64,000 nt of DNA, taken from Coraliomargarita sp965656715 (lineage in GTDB: Bacteria; Verrucomicrobiota; Verrucomicrobiia; Opitutales; Coraliomargaritaceae). Position 1 is the first letter of the stretch; each line of letters begins with the position of its first letter. The stretch lies in the NCBI GenBank assembly GCA_965656715.1, contig CBFHLR010000003.1:1-64000 (forward strand), read 5' to 3'. The notes under the pieces were generated by a model that was not told the origin of the DNA, did not search any database, and was given only the letters and a program-made list of their open reading frames with translations. Positions 38,553 through 49,591 of the stretch are shown one piece after another. The translations under genes were made by a program, and so were the position numbers.

Positions 38553-39563
38553 ATGAATAAACGTGCTAACTTTTTTGCGATTGGATTATTTGTCATCGTC
38601 GCGGGCATGCTCGCTGCAGCTTCGGTAGTCATATTTGGAGCCGGACTACTGAATAAAAATACCGTCGAATTCATCGCAACTTTCCGAGGCTCGGCCAATG
38701 GATTGCGCGAGGGGGCAAAGGTGAAAGCCTATGGCGTTGAGGTTGGATCCGTTAAGCGTGTCATGTTGCATCAAATTGAGGACGGGCATGAGATCGTGAT
38801 TCCAGTATTAATGGAGATGGACTTGGATGTAGCAGCTGAATTGGGTGGTAGTCATCCTGGTGAGGTTTATACGCAGGAAGATTATCAGCGTAGTCTGGAG
38901 GCTGGAATTCATGCTAAGTTACAGGCCGAGAGTTTAGTGACGGGGATGCTCTATGTGGAGTTGCTGCATGGCTTAGATCGCGAACCATACATTCTCGAAC
39001 ATGAGCGCTTTGCTGGATACTATAATATTCCGACGGTGCCAACTGACTTGGAGTTGATGATGAAAGCCCTGGAGTCGGTTGTGCAGCACTTGGGCAAGAC
39101 TGACATCGAAGGTCTGGTGAATGAATCGAAAGGCTTGGTGACAGACATTCGTCGAGAGGTGAACGCGGCGAATCTGGGGCGTGTTGGCTCGACCGCTGAA
39201 GAGCTCTTGGTGGATGCGCGTAAGAAAATCAATAGTGAGGAGGCCGACGAGATTGTCCGGGAATTCGCACTGGCGATGAAGAATTATCGTAAATTTGCTG
39301 AGTTCTTGAATCAGCGGGGAGGGAAGACGATGGATGGTTTTGATGCCGCTTTTGAGCAGCTGGATTCCAGTTTAGCTGAACTTCAGGTCATGTCTAAAAA
39401 CGCCAATGTTTGGCTCGATCCCAAGAACCCGATGTATAACGAGATTGTTCATGCGCTCGATCAGTTGAATGATACATCGAAGGCGTTGCAGTATTTTCTC
39501 GAATATTTGGAGCGTAATCCGAATGCGCTCATTACCGGAAAACCTTCTGATAACCTAGAATAA
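38553..39563 (+). CDS. mlaD: MCE/MlaD family lipid-binding protein
   Basis: A 336-residue protein with one N-terminal membrane anchor (about 8-31) and an MCE domain from about residue 36 (VEFIATFRGSANGLREGAKVKAYGVEVG). The long helical C-terminal region (about 160-330) is typical of MCE proteins that form periplasmic tunnels for lipids. It is 27 bases after mlaF. Confidence 0.92.
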   Translation: MNKRANFFAIGLFVIVAGMLAAASVVIFGAGLLNKNTVEFIATFRGSANGLREGAKVKAYGVEVGSVKRVMLHQIEDGHEIVIPVLMEMDLDVAAELGGSHPGEVYTQEDYQRSLEAGIHAKLQAESLVTGMLYVELLHGLDREPYILEHERFAGYYNIPTVPTDLELMMKALESVVQHLGKTDIEGLVNESKGLVTDIRREVNAANLGRVGSTAEELLVDARKKINSEEADEIVREFALAMKNYRKFAEFLNQRGGKTMDGFDAAFEQLDSSLAELQVMSKNANVWLDPKNPMYNEIVHALDQLNDTSKALQYFLEYLERNPNALITGKPSDNLE

Positions 39564-40186
39564 TGAATCGATCTATGAGACATACAATTTCCCTTTTTTC
39601 TGCCCTGTGCATTGTCTTGTTTGGGGCCGGTTGTTCATCCTTAAGTGTGCTGGAACCGACACCTGATGTTTCCAAATTCTACTTCCTGGACCACTCTGAG
39701 ATTCTGAAAGGACGGACCTTATCTCCGGATGGAGATACGGTGCTTCTTGAGTTCTCAAGTATGGCGAAGTATTTGGACCAGCGTCCAATCACTCTGATCT
39801 CAGGGCCGAACCAGTTACGCTTTGCAGATTTTCATCGATGGGGTGAGCCGCTGGAAGCGAGTGTGAATCACATTCTGCTTTCTTGCTTGGCTCGGGAGTT
39901 GAGCACCACACGTGTTGCGTTTAAGAATCTATCACGTGGAGAGGAGTGGGATCATCGTGTCGGGTATCACATCTACAAGTTGGGTGGACCTGTTGAAGGA
40001 CCAGTGGCTCTCGAAGTAAGCTGGTGGCATACTGGGGCTGACGGTAAGCGAAACTTCAAGCGCTCAACTCATGAAGCTGAGGTCTCAAATGCTTCGACGG
40101 ACGACTTAACTGGCTATGTTCAAGCCATTGAGTCGGTGATCATTGACTGGTCGATGGAAGTGAGCTTGACGCTAGCGAGCGAGTAA
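39563..40186 (+). CDS. ABC-type transport auxiliary lipoprotein (PqiC/MlaC-like role)
   Basis: A 207-residue protein with a lipoprotein signal (FGAGCSSL, Cys about residue 24). The rest resembles the ABC transport auxiliary lipoprotein family (PqiC-like): KYLDQRPITLISGPNQLRF matches its conserved YWxxP region. The start overlaps the mlaD stop by one base. It likely tethers the transporter to the outer membrane. Confidence 0.82.
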   Translation: MNRSMRHTISLFSALCIVLFGAGCSSLSVLEPTPDVSKFYFLDHSEILKGRTLSPDGDTVLLEFSSMAKYLDQRPITLISGPNQLRFADFHRWGEPLEASVNHILLSCLARELSTTRVAFKNLSRGEEWDHRVGYHIYKLGGPVEGPVALEVSWWHTGADGKRNFKRSTHEAEVSNASTDDLTGYVQAIESVIIDWSMEVSLTLASE

Positions 40187-40200
40187 GGAGCGCTGGTTGT

Positions 40201-40857
<657 letters not shown>

Positions 40858-40871
40858 CTAATTCTCAGCCA

Positions 40872-40904
40872 GATTATGATTAAGATTAGGATTACGAGTA
40901 AGAG
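40872..40904. repeat. Hexamer repeat, copy E (single arm)
   Basis: This 33-base segment has the same GAKTAR hexamer composition as the other right arms, but no partner arm is visible. It ends 3 bases from the sucD stop codon. Confidence 0.8.
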
Positions 40905-40906
40905 GC

Positions 40907-41791
<885 letters not shown>

Positions 41792-41827
41792 TGGATATGT
41801 CTTTTAAATGTGAACCTTGTGGTGCGT

Positions 41828-43021
<1,194 letters not shown>

Positions 43022-43123
43022 AGGTCTTTAGTTAGTAAAGATTTCTCGAAAAGCTGGCTTTAATGCCAACGCTCATACTGAGGCGCAACTTCTTTCGTGC
43101 CGGTTTTCGGAAAAGAAAGCGTC

Positions 43124-43150
43124 GGGTTGATGAATTTCATTCATCAACCC
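43124..43150 (-). terminator. Perfect hairpin, possible terminator of the dus gene
   Basis: GGGTTGATGAA (43124-43134) pairs exactly with 43140-43150, with a 5-base loop. On the reverse strand it is followed by CTTTCTTTT within 10 bases, a weak U tract. It lies about 140 bases after the dus stop. Confidence 0.55.
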
Positions 43151-43159
43151 TCGAATCTC

Positions 43160-43287
43160 GAACATTGAACGTCGAACTTTGAACATCGAATGGCTGTTGC
43201 TCTGCAGCGAAACTTGAGATTACTTCGTCCTTCATTTGTCACTGTAACATTCAGCATTCGGTGTTGGACGTTCGATGTTCAACGTTC
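43160..43287. repeat. MITE-like element with 33-base inverted ends
   Basis: Bases 43160-43192 match the reverse complement of 43255-43287 at 26 of 33 positions by my count (shared words GAAC, TTGAAC, GAATG). The inner 62 bases encode nothing convincing. The right end nearly touches the dus stop codon. Confidence 0.65.
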
Positions 43288-43288
43288 T

Positions 43289-44398
43289 TCAGAGCGCGCA
43301 GCCGTCCGCGGTTTCGCAGTTTGGACGGGCGATCAAGCCCTTGATGGGCTCGTCAGGGAAAATCTGTTCGGCGCGGCCGTTGTCGAGCAGGTGCTGATCG
43401 CAGATGCGATCGAGATCATCTTTCGACTTCGTGCGGCGCATGTCGTGCAGGAATTTGCCGTCCACATCCACGCCGAGGCCGACGAAGTTCAGGAACTTCT
43501 TTAAATGATTGATGTGGTAGATGCCTTCGCGATCAGGGATGGTTGTGGCCTCGAAGAGGTCTTCGACGTATTGGCGGACATCAGCGAGCGTTGGTTTAAA
43601 AATGGGCTCACCCGCGAAGTGCTCGCGGTGCTGGCGAAAGATCCAAGGGTTGCGGATACAGTGGCGGCCAATCATCAGGCCGGCTGCTCCAGTTTGGTCG
43701 AGCACCCACTGGCCTTTCTTGACGGAGGTCACATTGCCGTTGGCCAGCACTGGGCAGGCGACGCGTTCGGCAGCACGTTTGATGTATTCGTAGTGCACTT
43801 CGCTGCGATAGGCTTCTTTGACGGTGCGTGCATGCAGGCTGAGCAAGTCGACCTTGTGCTTGTTGATCAGGTCGAGAATTGCCTCAAAGTTGCGATCGTC
43901 TTCGAAGCCGATACGCATCTTGACGGTGAAGCGGCCTTCGACGGTTTCGCGCAGGCAGCCAAGTATCTCGTCGATCTTTGCGGTGTCGCGAAGTAGGCCG
44001 CCGCCAACGTTCTTTTTGTAAACCTTGGGGGCAGGGCAGCCCATGTTGAGGTCGATGCCTGCGATCGGAAGCTCGGCCTCGTGCATCGCGCGCACGGTGC
44101 GTTGCAGATCGGGCAGACTCTCGCCGATCATCTGCGCGAAGACCGGGCGACCAGTGCCGTTGAGGCAGATCGAGTCGACGATGTGTTGATCCAGAGTCGA
44201 GTGTCCGTGGACACGGAAATATTCGGTGAAGAGTAGGTCGGGCGCACCATACTTACCGAGCAACTTCATGAACGGCAGGGTGGTGACATCCTGCATCGGC
44301 GCCAAGGCAGTCCAAGGCTGGCCGGGAATCAAAGGTTCTGGAAGTGGTTGCATGCTGTTTATTGTGATTTGCTGAATGTTGCTTGTGGACTCATTCAA
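43289..44398 (-). CDS. tRNA-dihydrouridine synthase
   Basis: An FMN enzyme that reduces uridine in tRNA. The catalytic cysteine is C121 of the long form, in DLNMGCPAPKVYKKN. Other blocks are LAPMQDVTTLPF, HARTVKEAYRSE and VLANGNV, and GLMIGRHCIRNPWIF. The frame begins at 44398, but an ATG at 44353 (MQPLPEPLIPGQPW, removing 15 residues) fits the family N-terminus at least as well. The Dus subtype cannot be told with confidence. Confidence 0.92.
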   Translation of the reverse strand: MNESTSNIQQITINSMQPLPEPLIPGQPWTALAPMQDVTTLPFMKLLGKYGAPDLLFTEYFRVHGHSTLDQHIVDSICLNGTGRPVFAQMIGESLPDLQRTVRAMHEAELPIAGIDLNMGCPAPKVYKKNVGGGLLRDTAKIDEILGCLRETVEGRFTVKMRIGFEDDRNFEAILDLINKHKVDLLSLHARTVKEAYRSEVHYEYIKRAAERVACPVLANGNVTSVKKGQWVLDQTGAAGLMIGRHCIRNPWIFRQHREHFAGEPIFKPTLADVRQYVEDLFEATTIPDREGIYHINHLKKFLNFVGLGVDVDGKFLHDMRRTKSKDDLDRICDQHLLDNGRAEQIFPDEPIKGLIARPNCETADGCAL

Positions 44399-44428
44399 CT
44401 CTCAACAAACAAGGTTCAACTCATATCC

Positions 44429-44875
44429 TCACTCCTGATTCTGCTTGAGGATCTTGGCGAGGATCTCGGTCATGTCGTCGACTGAATCCAGCACTTCCCG
44501 TGTGACGTAAATTGGCTTCTGTGCCATGAGTGCCATCACGATGGAATCACTTGGGCGAGCGTCGAGTTCGATGATCTTGTGCCCGAGCTCGTTTTCCATG
44601 GAGATGATGAGGCGGGCAAAGAAGGTGCTTTCTTCGACGTCGTTGATGACGATACGCTCCACTTCGGCGCCAAGGCCGTCGAGCATCGTCATCATTAGGT
44701 CATGAGTCATCGGCCGCTCGGCTTGCTCGTCGTTGGCAGCACGTTGAATGGATGTGCCGACGCCTTGATCGACGTAGATGACGAATGTTTTGTCATCGTT
44801 ACCCAAGAAGACGGCGCAGCCGTTCGAGGTCGGCATGACGCCTTTGACGTTTATCTGAACAACGCTGTGATCCAT
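44429..44875 (-). CDS. Bifunctional nuclease (BFN/DUF151) family protein
   Basis: A 148-residue protein of the BFN/DUF151 family. Recognised by FLGNDDKTFVIYVDQGVGTSI and IELDARPSDSIVMALMAQKPIYV, the two best conserved blocks. Members were reported to act as RNase and DNase; many are tied to stress tolerance. It starts 44 bases after the dxs stop on the same strand. Confidence 0.88.
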   Translation of the reverse strand: MDHSVVQINVKGVMPTSNGCAVFLGNDDKTFVIYVDQGVGTSIQRAANDEQAERPMTHDLMMTMLDGLGAEVERIVINDVEESTFFARLIISMENELGHKIIELDARPSDSIVMALMAQKPIYVTREVLDSVDDMTEILAKILKQNQE

Positions 44876-44918
44876 ATCTTTCCAGCACTATGGCTGGTTG
44901 CCTCAGGGGCATCAAGTG

Positions 44919-46832
44919 TTAAGACTCGGCCTGAATTTCGTTCGGGCTTTGTTTGAGCGCACTCACGCGGTCAAGCACACGCTGAAGAATACTCGCGCCA
45001 TCCAGGCCGACTGTTTCGCGCAGGGCATTCACTGAGCTGCCGTGCTCGATGAATTCGTCGGGCCAGCCGATCCGCTCGACCGGTTTGAAGCAATTGTTGT
45101 TCTGCAGTGCTTCGATCACGGCGGTGCCAAAGCCACCGGTAATTACGTGGTCTTCCATCGTGATAATGAGTTTCGCCTTCTTGGCGCTTTGCAGCAGCGC
45201 ATCTTCGTCGAGTGGCTTGGCAAAGCGGGCGTTGACCACGCCAGCCTTGATGCCGTGCTCGCTGAGGCGGGCGGCGAGCTTTTCAGCGTCGGCCACCATG
45301 CTGCCGATTGCCCAAATGTCGATGTCGCCAATTGCTTGAAGGCGCTTGGACTTGCCGATCTTTATGGCTTCCGGGAAGTGCTTCATCGGTGCGCCGACTG
45401 CGTTGCCACGTGGGTAACGGATGAAGGCGGGTCCTTGGTAGCCGAGACCCGTTGCCATCATGTCGGCAAGCTCGTCTTCGTTGCTTGGTGCCATGATGAC
45501 TGCTTTTGGCACGCAGCGTAGGTAGCTGATGTCAAAGAGGCCGTGGTGAGTCGCGCCGTCGTTGGGCGAGAGGCCCGCGCGGTCCATGCAGAAGAGCACG
45601 GGTAGGTCCTGCAGTGCGACATCGTGCACGATCTGGTCGAAGGCTCGTTGGAGGAAAGTCGAGTAGATCGCGCAGACTGGGTGGAAGCCTGAGGTGGCCA
45701 TTCCGGCGGCAAAGAGCACTGCGTGTTCTTCGGCGATGCCGACGTCGAAAAACTGTTCGGGGAGTTGTTCCTCGAGAATGTTGAGGCCGGTGCCTGCTGG
45801 CATGGCGGCGGTGATGCCGACGACGTTTTTGTCTTCCTTCGCCAGCTTGACGAGGGTCGCGCCCATGACGTCCTGATATTTCGGAGCCTTTGGTCCAGAG
45901 CTTGGGAGGCCTTTGCCTGTATTGACATCGAACGGGCTCGCTCCGTGGAAGCGTTCCGGGTTGTTGATTGCGACGTCGTAGCCTTTACCTTTGGTGGTGA
46001 GGACGTGGAGCAGGACGGGTTGCTCGGCGTTTTTGGCAAATTCGAGGTAGTGCTCAACCTGCTTCTGGTCGTGGCCGTCGATCGGACCGATGTAGCGCAC
46101 GTTGTATTTTTCGAACAGCGAGGAGGAGACGAAAAAGTCTTTGGTTTCCTTCTTCCACTTGGAGCCGAACTCGATCAGTGACTCGCCGCCTGGCACTTTT
46201 TGCAGAAGGGATTCGATGTCGTCGTTGAGGCGATTATAGACGGGGTTGGTGATCAGCTCGTTGAAATAGCGGGGGAGTGCGCCGACGTTCTTGGCGATCG
46301 ACCACTTGTTGTCATTCAGAATGATGACGAGCTTCTTGGTCGAGGTCGCCACGTTGTTGAGCGCCTCCATGGTGATGCCGCAGGTGAAGGCCGCATCGCC
46401 GCAGAGTGCGACGACATGCTCGTCGCTGCCGCGCTTGTCGCGGGCGGTGGCCATCCCAAGTGCGGCGGAGAGTGCGGTGCCGGCGTGGCCCGCGCCAAAG
46501 GCATCGTGCTCGCTTTCGCTGCGATTTAAGAATCCACTGAGGCCTTCGTTGAGGCGGAGCTTATCGAAGCGTTCGTCGTTGCGTCCTGTCAGCAGCTTGT
46601 GGACGTAGCCTTGGTGGGCGACGTCAAAGACGAAGCGGTCCTTGGGCGTGTTGAAGACGCGATGCAGACCGATGGTCAGCTCGACGACACCGAGATTGGG
46701 GCCCACGTGGCCACCATTCTTAGAGGTCGTGGCGATAATGCGCTCACGGATTTCTTCAGCGAGTTGTGGCAGTTCGTCGACGGAGAGTGCTTTGACGTCC
46801 TCGGGGGACTGGATGCGCGCGAGTATGGACAT
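44919..46832 (-). CDS. dxs: 1-deoxy-D-xylulose-5-phosphate synthase
   Basis: Condenses pyruvate and glyceraldehyde 3-phosphate, the first step of the MEP isoprenoid pathway, with thiamine diphosphate. Visible: HVGPNLGVVELTIGLHRVF, CGDAAFTCGITMEALNN (TPP motif), DRAGLSPNDGATHHG, and EDHVITGGFG. I placed the start at ATG 46832 (MSILARIQSPEDVKAL). A longer frame from 46922 would add 30 residues and overlap xseB by 41 bases. Confidence 0.97.
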   Translation of the reverse strand: MSILARIQSPEDVKALSVDELPQLAEEIRERIIATTSKNGGHVGPNLGVVELTIGLHRVFNTPKDRFVFDVAHQGYVHKLLTGRNDERFDKLRLNEGLSGFLNRSESEHDAFGAGHAGTALSAALGMATARDKRGSDEHVVALCGDAAFTCGITMEALNNVATSTKKLVIILNDNKWSIAKNVGALPRYFNELITNPVYNRLNDDIESLLQKVPGGESLIEFGSKWKKETKDFFVSSSLFEKYNVRYIGPIDGHDQKQVEHYLEFAKNAEQPVLLHVLTTKGKGYDVAINNPERFHGASPFDVNTGKGLPSSGPKAPKYQDVMGATLVKLAKEDKNVVGITAAMPAGTGLNILEEQLPEQFFDVGIAEEHAVLFAAGMATSGFHPVCAIYSTFLQRAFDQIVHDVALQDLPVLFCMDRAGLSPNDGATHHGLFDISYLRCVPKAVIMAPSNEDELADMMATGLGYQGPAFIRYPRGNAVGAPMKHFPEAIKIGKSKRLQAIGDIDIWAIGSMVADAEKLAARLSEHGIKAGVVNARFAKPLDEDALLQSAKKAKLIITMEDHVITGGFGTAVIEALQNNNCFKPVERIGWPDEFIEHGSSVNALRETVGLDGASILQRVLDRVSALKQSPNEIQAES

Positions 46833-46881
46833 GCGGGAAATATGGTAGGAGACGACGCTGAGAGCCTGTGTGTGCCCGTCT

Positions 46882-47121
46882 TTATGCTTCTGAATCAGGG
46901 AGTTCGATGGATTCGAGCTCACCGGTCTTCAGGTTGAGTTGCTCGATTTTGAGTTCGGCCTCTTTGAGTTTGTCTTGGCACACTTTTAGAAGCTTAGAGC
47001 CTTCTTCGAATTTAGCAACCAGATCGGCCAGTGCGGTATCGCCGTCTTCCATGGACTGGATGATGGTTTCTAGTTGTTCGAGTGCGTCTTCGAACTGAAG
47101 GTCTTGTGTCTTCTTGGTCAT
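46882..47121 (-). CDS. xseB: Exodeoxyribonuclease VII small subunit
   Basis: A 79-residue protein with FEDALEQLETIIQSMEDGD, the family signature, and a helical remainder. It forms exonuclease VII with XseA. The large subunit gene is not in this window. It precedes dxs by about 50 bases, a frequent arrangement. Confidence 0.95.
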   Translation of the reverse strand: MTKKTQDLQFEDALEQLETIIQSMEDGDTALADLVAKFEEGSKLLKVCQDKLKEAELKIEQLNLKTGELESIELPDSEA

Positions 47122-47147
47122 ATAGAGGGATCGAGAGCAGGTGAGTG

Positions 47148-48338
47148 CTATATATTTGCTGCAGCGGTGTTTTGCGCATCAAATGCGTGGCAGATCAAGT
47201 CTAGATCGACGTGATTGGTGATCAAATCCTTAATAATGGGGATCTTGTCGGTATCGCTGGGTTGGGTTTTGACCGTCATGTTATTGACCTTCGATGCCAC
47301 ACGGTAGCTGTCTTCGTTACAGATGACGACAGGTATCTCGGTTTTGGCGATCATTGCCATGAGCTTGGGATGGGGTAATTCGTTGCGGGTGAGGATAATG
47401 CCTGCGATGACTCGTTCGCCAGCGATGCCCTCGGTTGCGATGGCGGAGAGGATGATGTCTTCTCGGTCTCCGGGGGTGATGATTAGCATCCCGGGTTTGA
47501 GCTGGTCGACAATGCCCTTGGCGGCCATTGCACCGATGATGACGTTGGTTACACGCTCAGTGCCGCCTGTATCCCGGCCGTTTAGCCAGCGACCGCCGAC
47601 TTCTTCGACGATCTGATTCATGTTGGGCGCGGTTAAGGTCTTCTCAATGGGGATGCAGCCGAGCAATGGGATGCCCATTCGTTCGAGCGCGATGCGGCAG
47701 TATTTTTCAATGAATTCGATTTTGTCGGGGAGCACTTTGTTAATGATCGCACCGATGACTTCGACGCCTGCTTGTTCGAAGAGTGCTTTATTGAGTGCGA
47801 TTTCATCGACAGGGCGACCGATGCCGCCGCGGGCGACGATGATCACTTTGGCATTTAACTTCTTGGCGACCTCTGCGTTGGAGAGGTTGAAGACAGATCC
47901 CACACCTGCGTGGCCAGTGCCCTCGACGATAATGAATTCCTTCTCGAAGGCCGCACGGTCAAAGGCGCGGCACATCTTGTCGATGTTTTCCTCGTGGCTG
48001 CTTTCCGGGTCGTCGAGAAACTCACGGGTAAAGGTCGAGTGCACGGCGATCGGGCTCATGGCCTGAATGGGCACGCGCACGTCGAAGATCTTGTCGAGTA
48101 GAACGGAGTCTTCGTCGACTGCGTGTCCTTCGACTTTGACGAAACGTTGACCGACCGGTTTGATGAAACCGACGTCGGGTGTCATATTTCGCAGTGCGGC
48201 AAAGAGTGCGAGGCTGGTGGTTGTTTTGCCATCGTTCATACGCGTTGCCGCGATGAAGATGCGCTTGGTGGTCTTGTTGCGCGGTTCAGTGAGCAGTTGA
48301 TCGTCGTTAGGCTCGGTGAATGGAGATCGTTTTGGCAT
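47148..48338 (-). CDS. BioD-like and DRTGG-domain protein (Pta N-terminal domain as separate gene)
   Basis: A 396-residue protein. Residues about 25-250 resemble the P-loop dethiobiotin-synthetase-like domain (AATRMNDGKTTTSLAL, IIVEGTGHAG). A DRTGG domain follows (about 255-370). In long phosphate acetyltransferases these two domains precede the catalytic domain in one chain. Here the catalytic domain is encoded by the next gene upstream. The DRTGG part is regulatory in such enzymes. Confidence 0.88.
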   Translation of the reverse strand: MPKRSPFTEPNDDQLLTEPRNKTTKRIFIAATRMNDGKTTTSLALFAALRNMTPDVGFIKPVGQRFVKVEGHAVDEDSVLLDKIFDVRVPIQAMSPIAVHSTFTREFLDDPESSHEENIDKMCRAFDRAAFEKEFIIVEGTGHAGVGSVFNLSNAEVAKKLNAKVIIVARGGIGRPVDEIALNKALFEQAGVEVIGAIINKVLPDKIEFIEKYCRIALERMGIPLLGCIPIEKTLTAPNMNQIVEEVGGRWLNGRDTGGTERVTNVIIGAMAAKGIVDQLKPGMLIITPGDREDIILSAIATEGIAGERVIAGIILTRNELPHPKLMAMIAKTEIPVVICNEDSYRVASKVNNMTVKTQPSDTDKIPIIKDLITNHVDLDLICHAFDAQNTAAANI

Positions 48339-48377
48339 ACAACAAGAGTGCAGGAGTGATACTATCTGTTAAGGAGA

Positions 48378-49448
48378 CTAGTCGATTTTGGTGACGTCTT
48401 CGTTCAGTTCTTCACCGTCTGTGGGGTAGAGGAGGCGATGGTCAATTGCCTGTGAGGCGACCATGACTGCGGTTCCAAAGATATCGCTGGCAGTGGCACC
48501 ACGGCTGATTTCGGCTGCCGGACGGGAGAGGCCTGTGAGGATCGGGCCGTAGTTCCGCGCGCGAGTGAGGAAGTGCACAAGCTTGGAGGCGATATTTGCT
48601 GAGTGCAGGTCAGGGAAGATCAAGACATTTGCACGGCCAGCCACTGGGCCTTCGATCGACTTGCTTCGGGCGGTAATTGGGTCCAGAGCGGCGTCGACTT
48701 GGAGTTCGCCTTCGATTTCCATTTCGATGCCTAGTTCTTTAGCCTTTTGTCGTGCGAGCTCGGTTGCGGCTTTCATTTTGGCGACGGTTGGGTTTTTGCT
48801 CGACATACTTTTGGAGGTGTAGCTGAGCAGTGCGACGCGTGGCTTGGTATTTGTCAGGTGATAGCTGAGTGCACCCGTGGTGACGGCGATCTCGGCGAGT
48901 TGCTCGCTGCTTGGGTCGGGGATGACGGCGCAGTCTGCCAGAAAGAGTTCGCGGTCTTTGCCGGTTTCCGGGTCTTCCATGTCGAAGATGTTGAGTGAGG
49001 ACATGCTCTTCAGCCCCTCGTTACGTGGAATGATTTGGAGTAGCGGGCGCAGGGAGCTCGAGGCTTTGCTGGTGGCTCCGGATACGATGGCATCGGCTTG
49101 CGCGGTGGCCAACATGAGTGTCGCAAAGTAGTTGGTGTTCTCCAGGAACTGCTCGGCTTCCTGATTGTTTAAGCCTTTGAAGCGGCGCAGGCCTTGAAAT
49201 TTGGTGACGAAGCCATCCCACTCGCTACTGCGACGTGGTTCGATGATACGGATGTGCTCTAGGCTAATGTTGAGTTGCTCGGCGTTGGCCTTAATTGTGG
49301 CGCGATCACCCAAGAGAATGGGGATGCCTAGCTCGCGTGAGGCGAATTTGCGCGCTGCCTGTAGGATGCGCGCATCGGTGCCTTCTGGGAAGACGACGCG
49401 TTTTGGGTGGCGTTTGAGGCGTTCGGTGAGTTTGGAAATGAGTGGCAT
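48378..49448 (-). CDS. pta: Phosphate acetyltransferase (catalytic domain only)
   Basis: A 356-residue enzyme that interconverts acetyl-CoA and acetyl phosphate. Landmarks: KRVVFPEGTDARILQAARKF, IVSGATSKASSSLRPLLQI, LADCAVIPDPSSEQLAEIA, VLIFPDLHSANIASKL, and PILTGLSRPAAEISRGATASD. It is the short, stand-alone form. It precedes the BioD/DRTGG gene by 39 bases, so the two should be made together. No ackA gene is visible here. Confidence 0.96.
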   Translation of the reverse strand: MPLISKLTERLKRHPKRVVFPEGTDARILQAARKFASRELGIPILLGDRATIKANAEQLNISLEHIRIIEPRRSSEWDGFVTKFQGLRRFKGLNNQEAEQFLENTNYFATLMLATAQADAIVSGATSKASSSLRPLLQIIPRNEGLKSMSSLNIFDMEDPETGKDRELFLADCAVIPDPSSEQLAEIAVTTGALSYHLTNTKPRVALLSYTSKSMSSKNPTVAKMKAATELARQKAKELGIEMEIEGELQVDAALDPITARSKSIEGPVAGRANVLIFPDLHSANIASKLVHFLTRARNYGPILTGLSRPAAEISRGATASDIFGTAVMVASQAIDHRLLYPTDGEELNEDVTKID

Positions 49449-49591
49449 TTTGTTTGTTGGGTGATGGGGCTTAGAGTGTCTGTGATTGAAGGTGATCTAT
49501 CTATTGCTGAGAAAGAGAATTAGATAGAGCATGAAATATACAATTGCCAAAGTTTTTTCGGCGGTAGTTTCTATGGATTTTACGAACGTGC

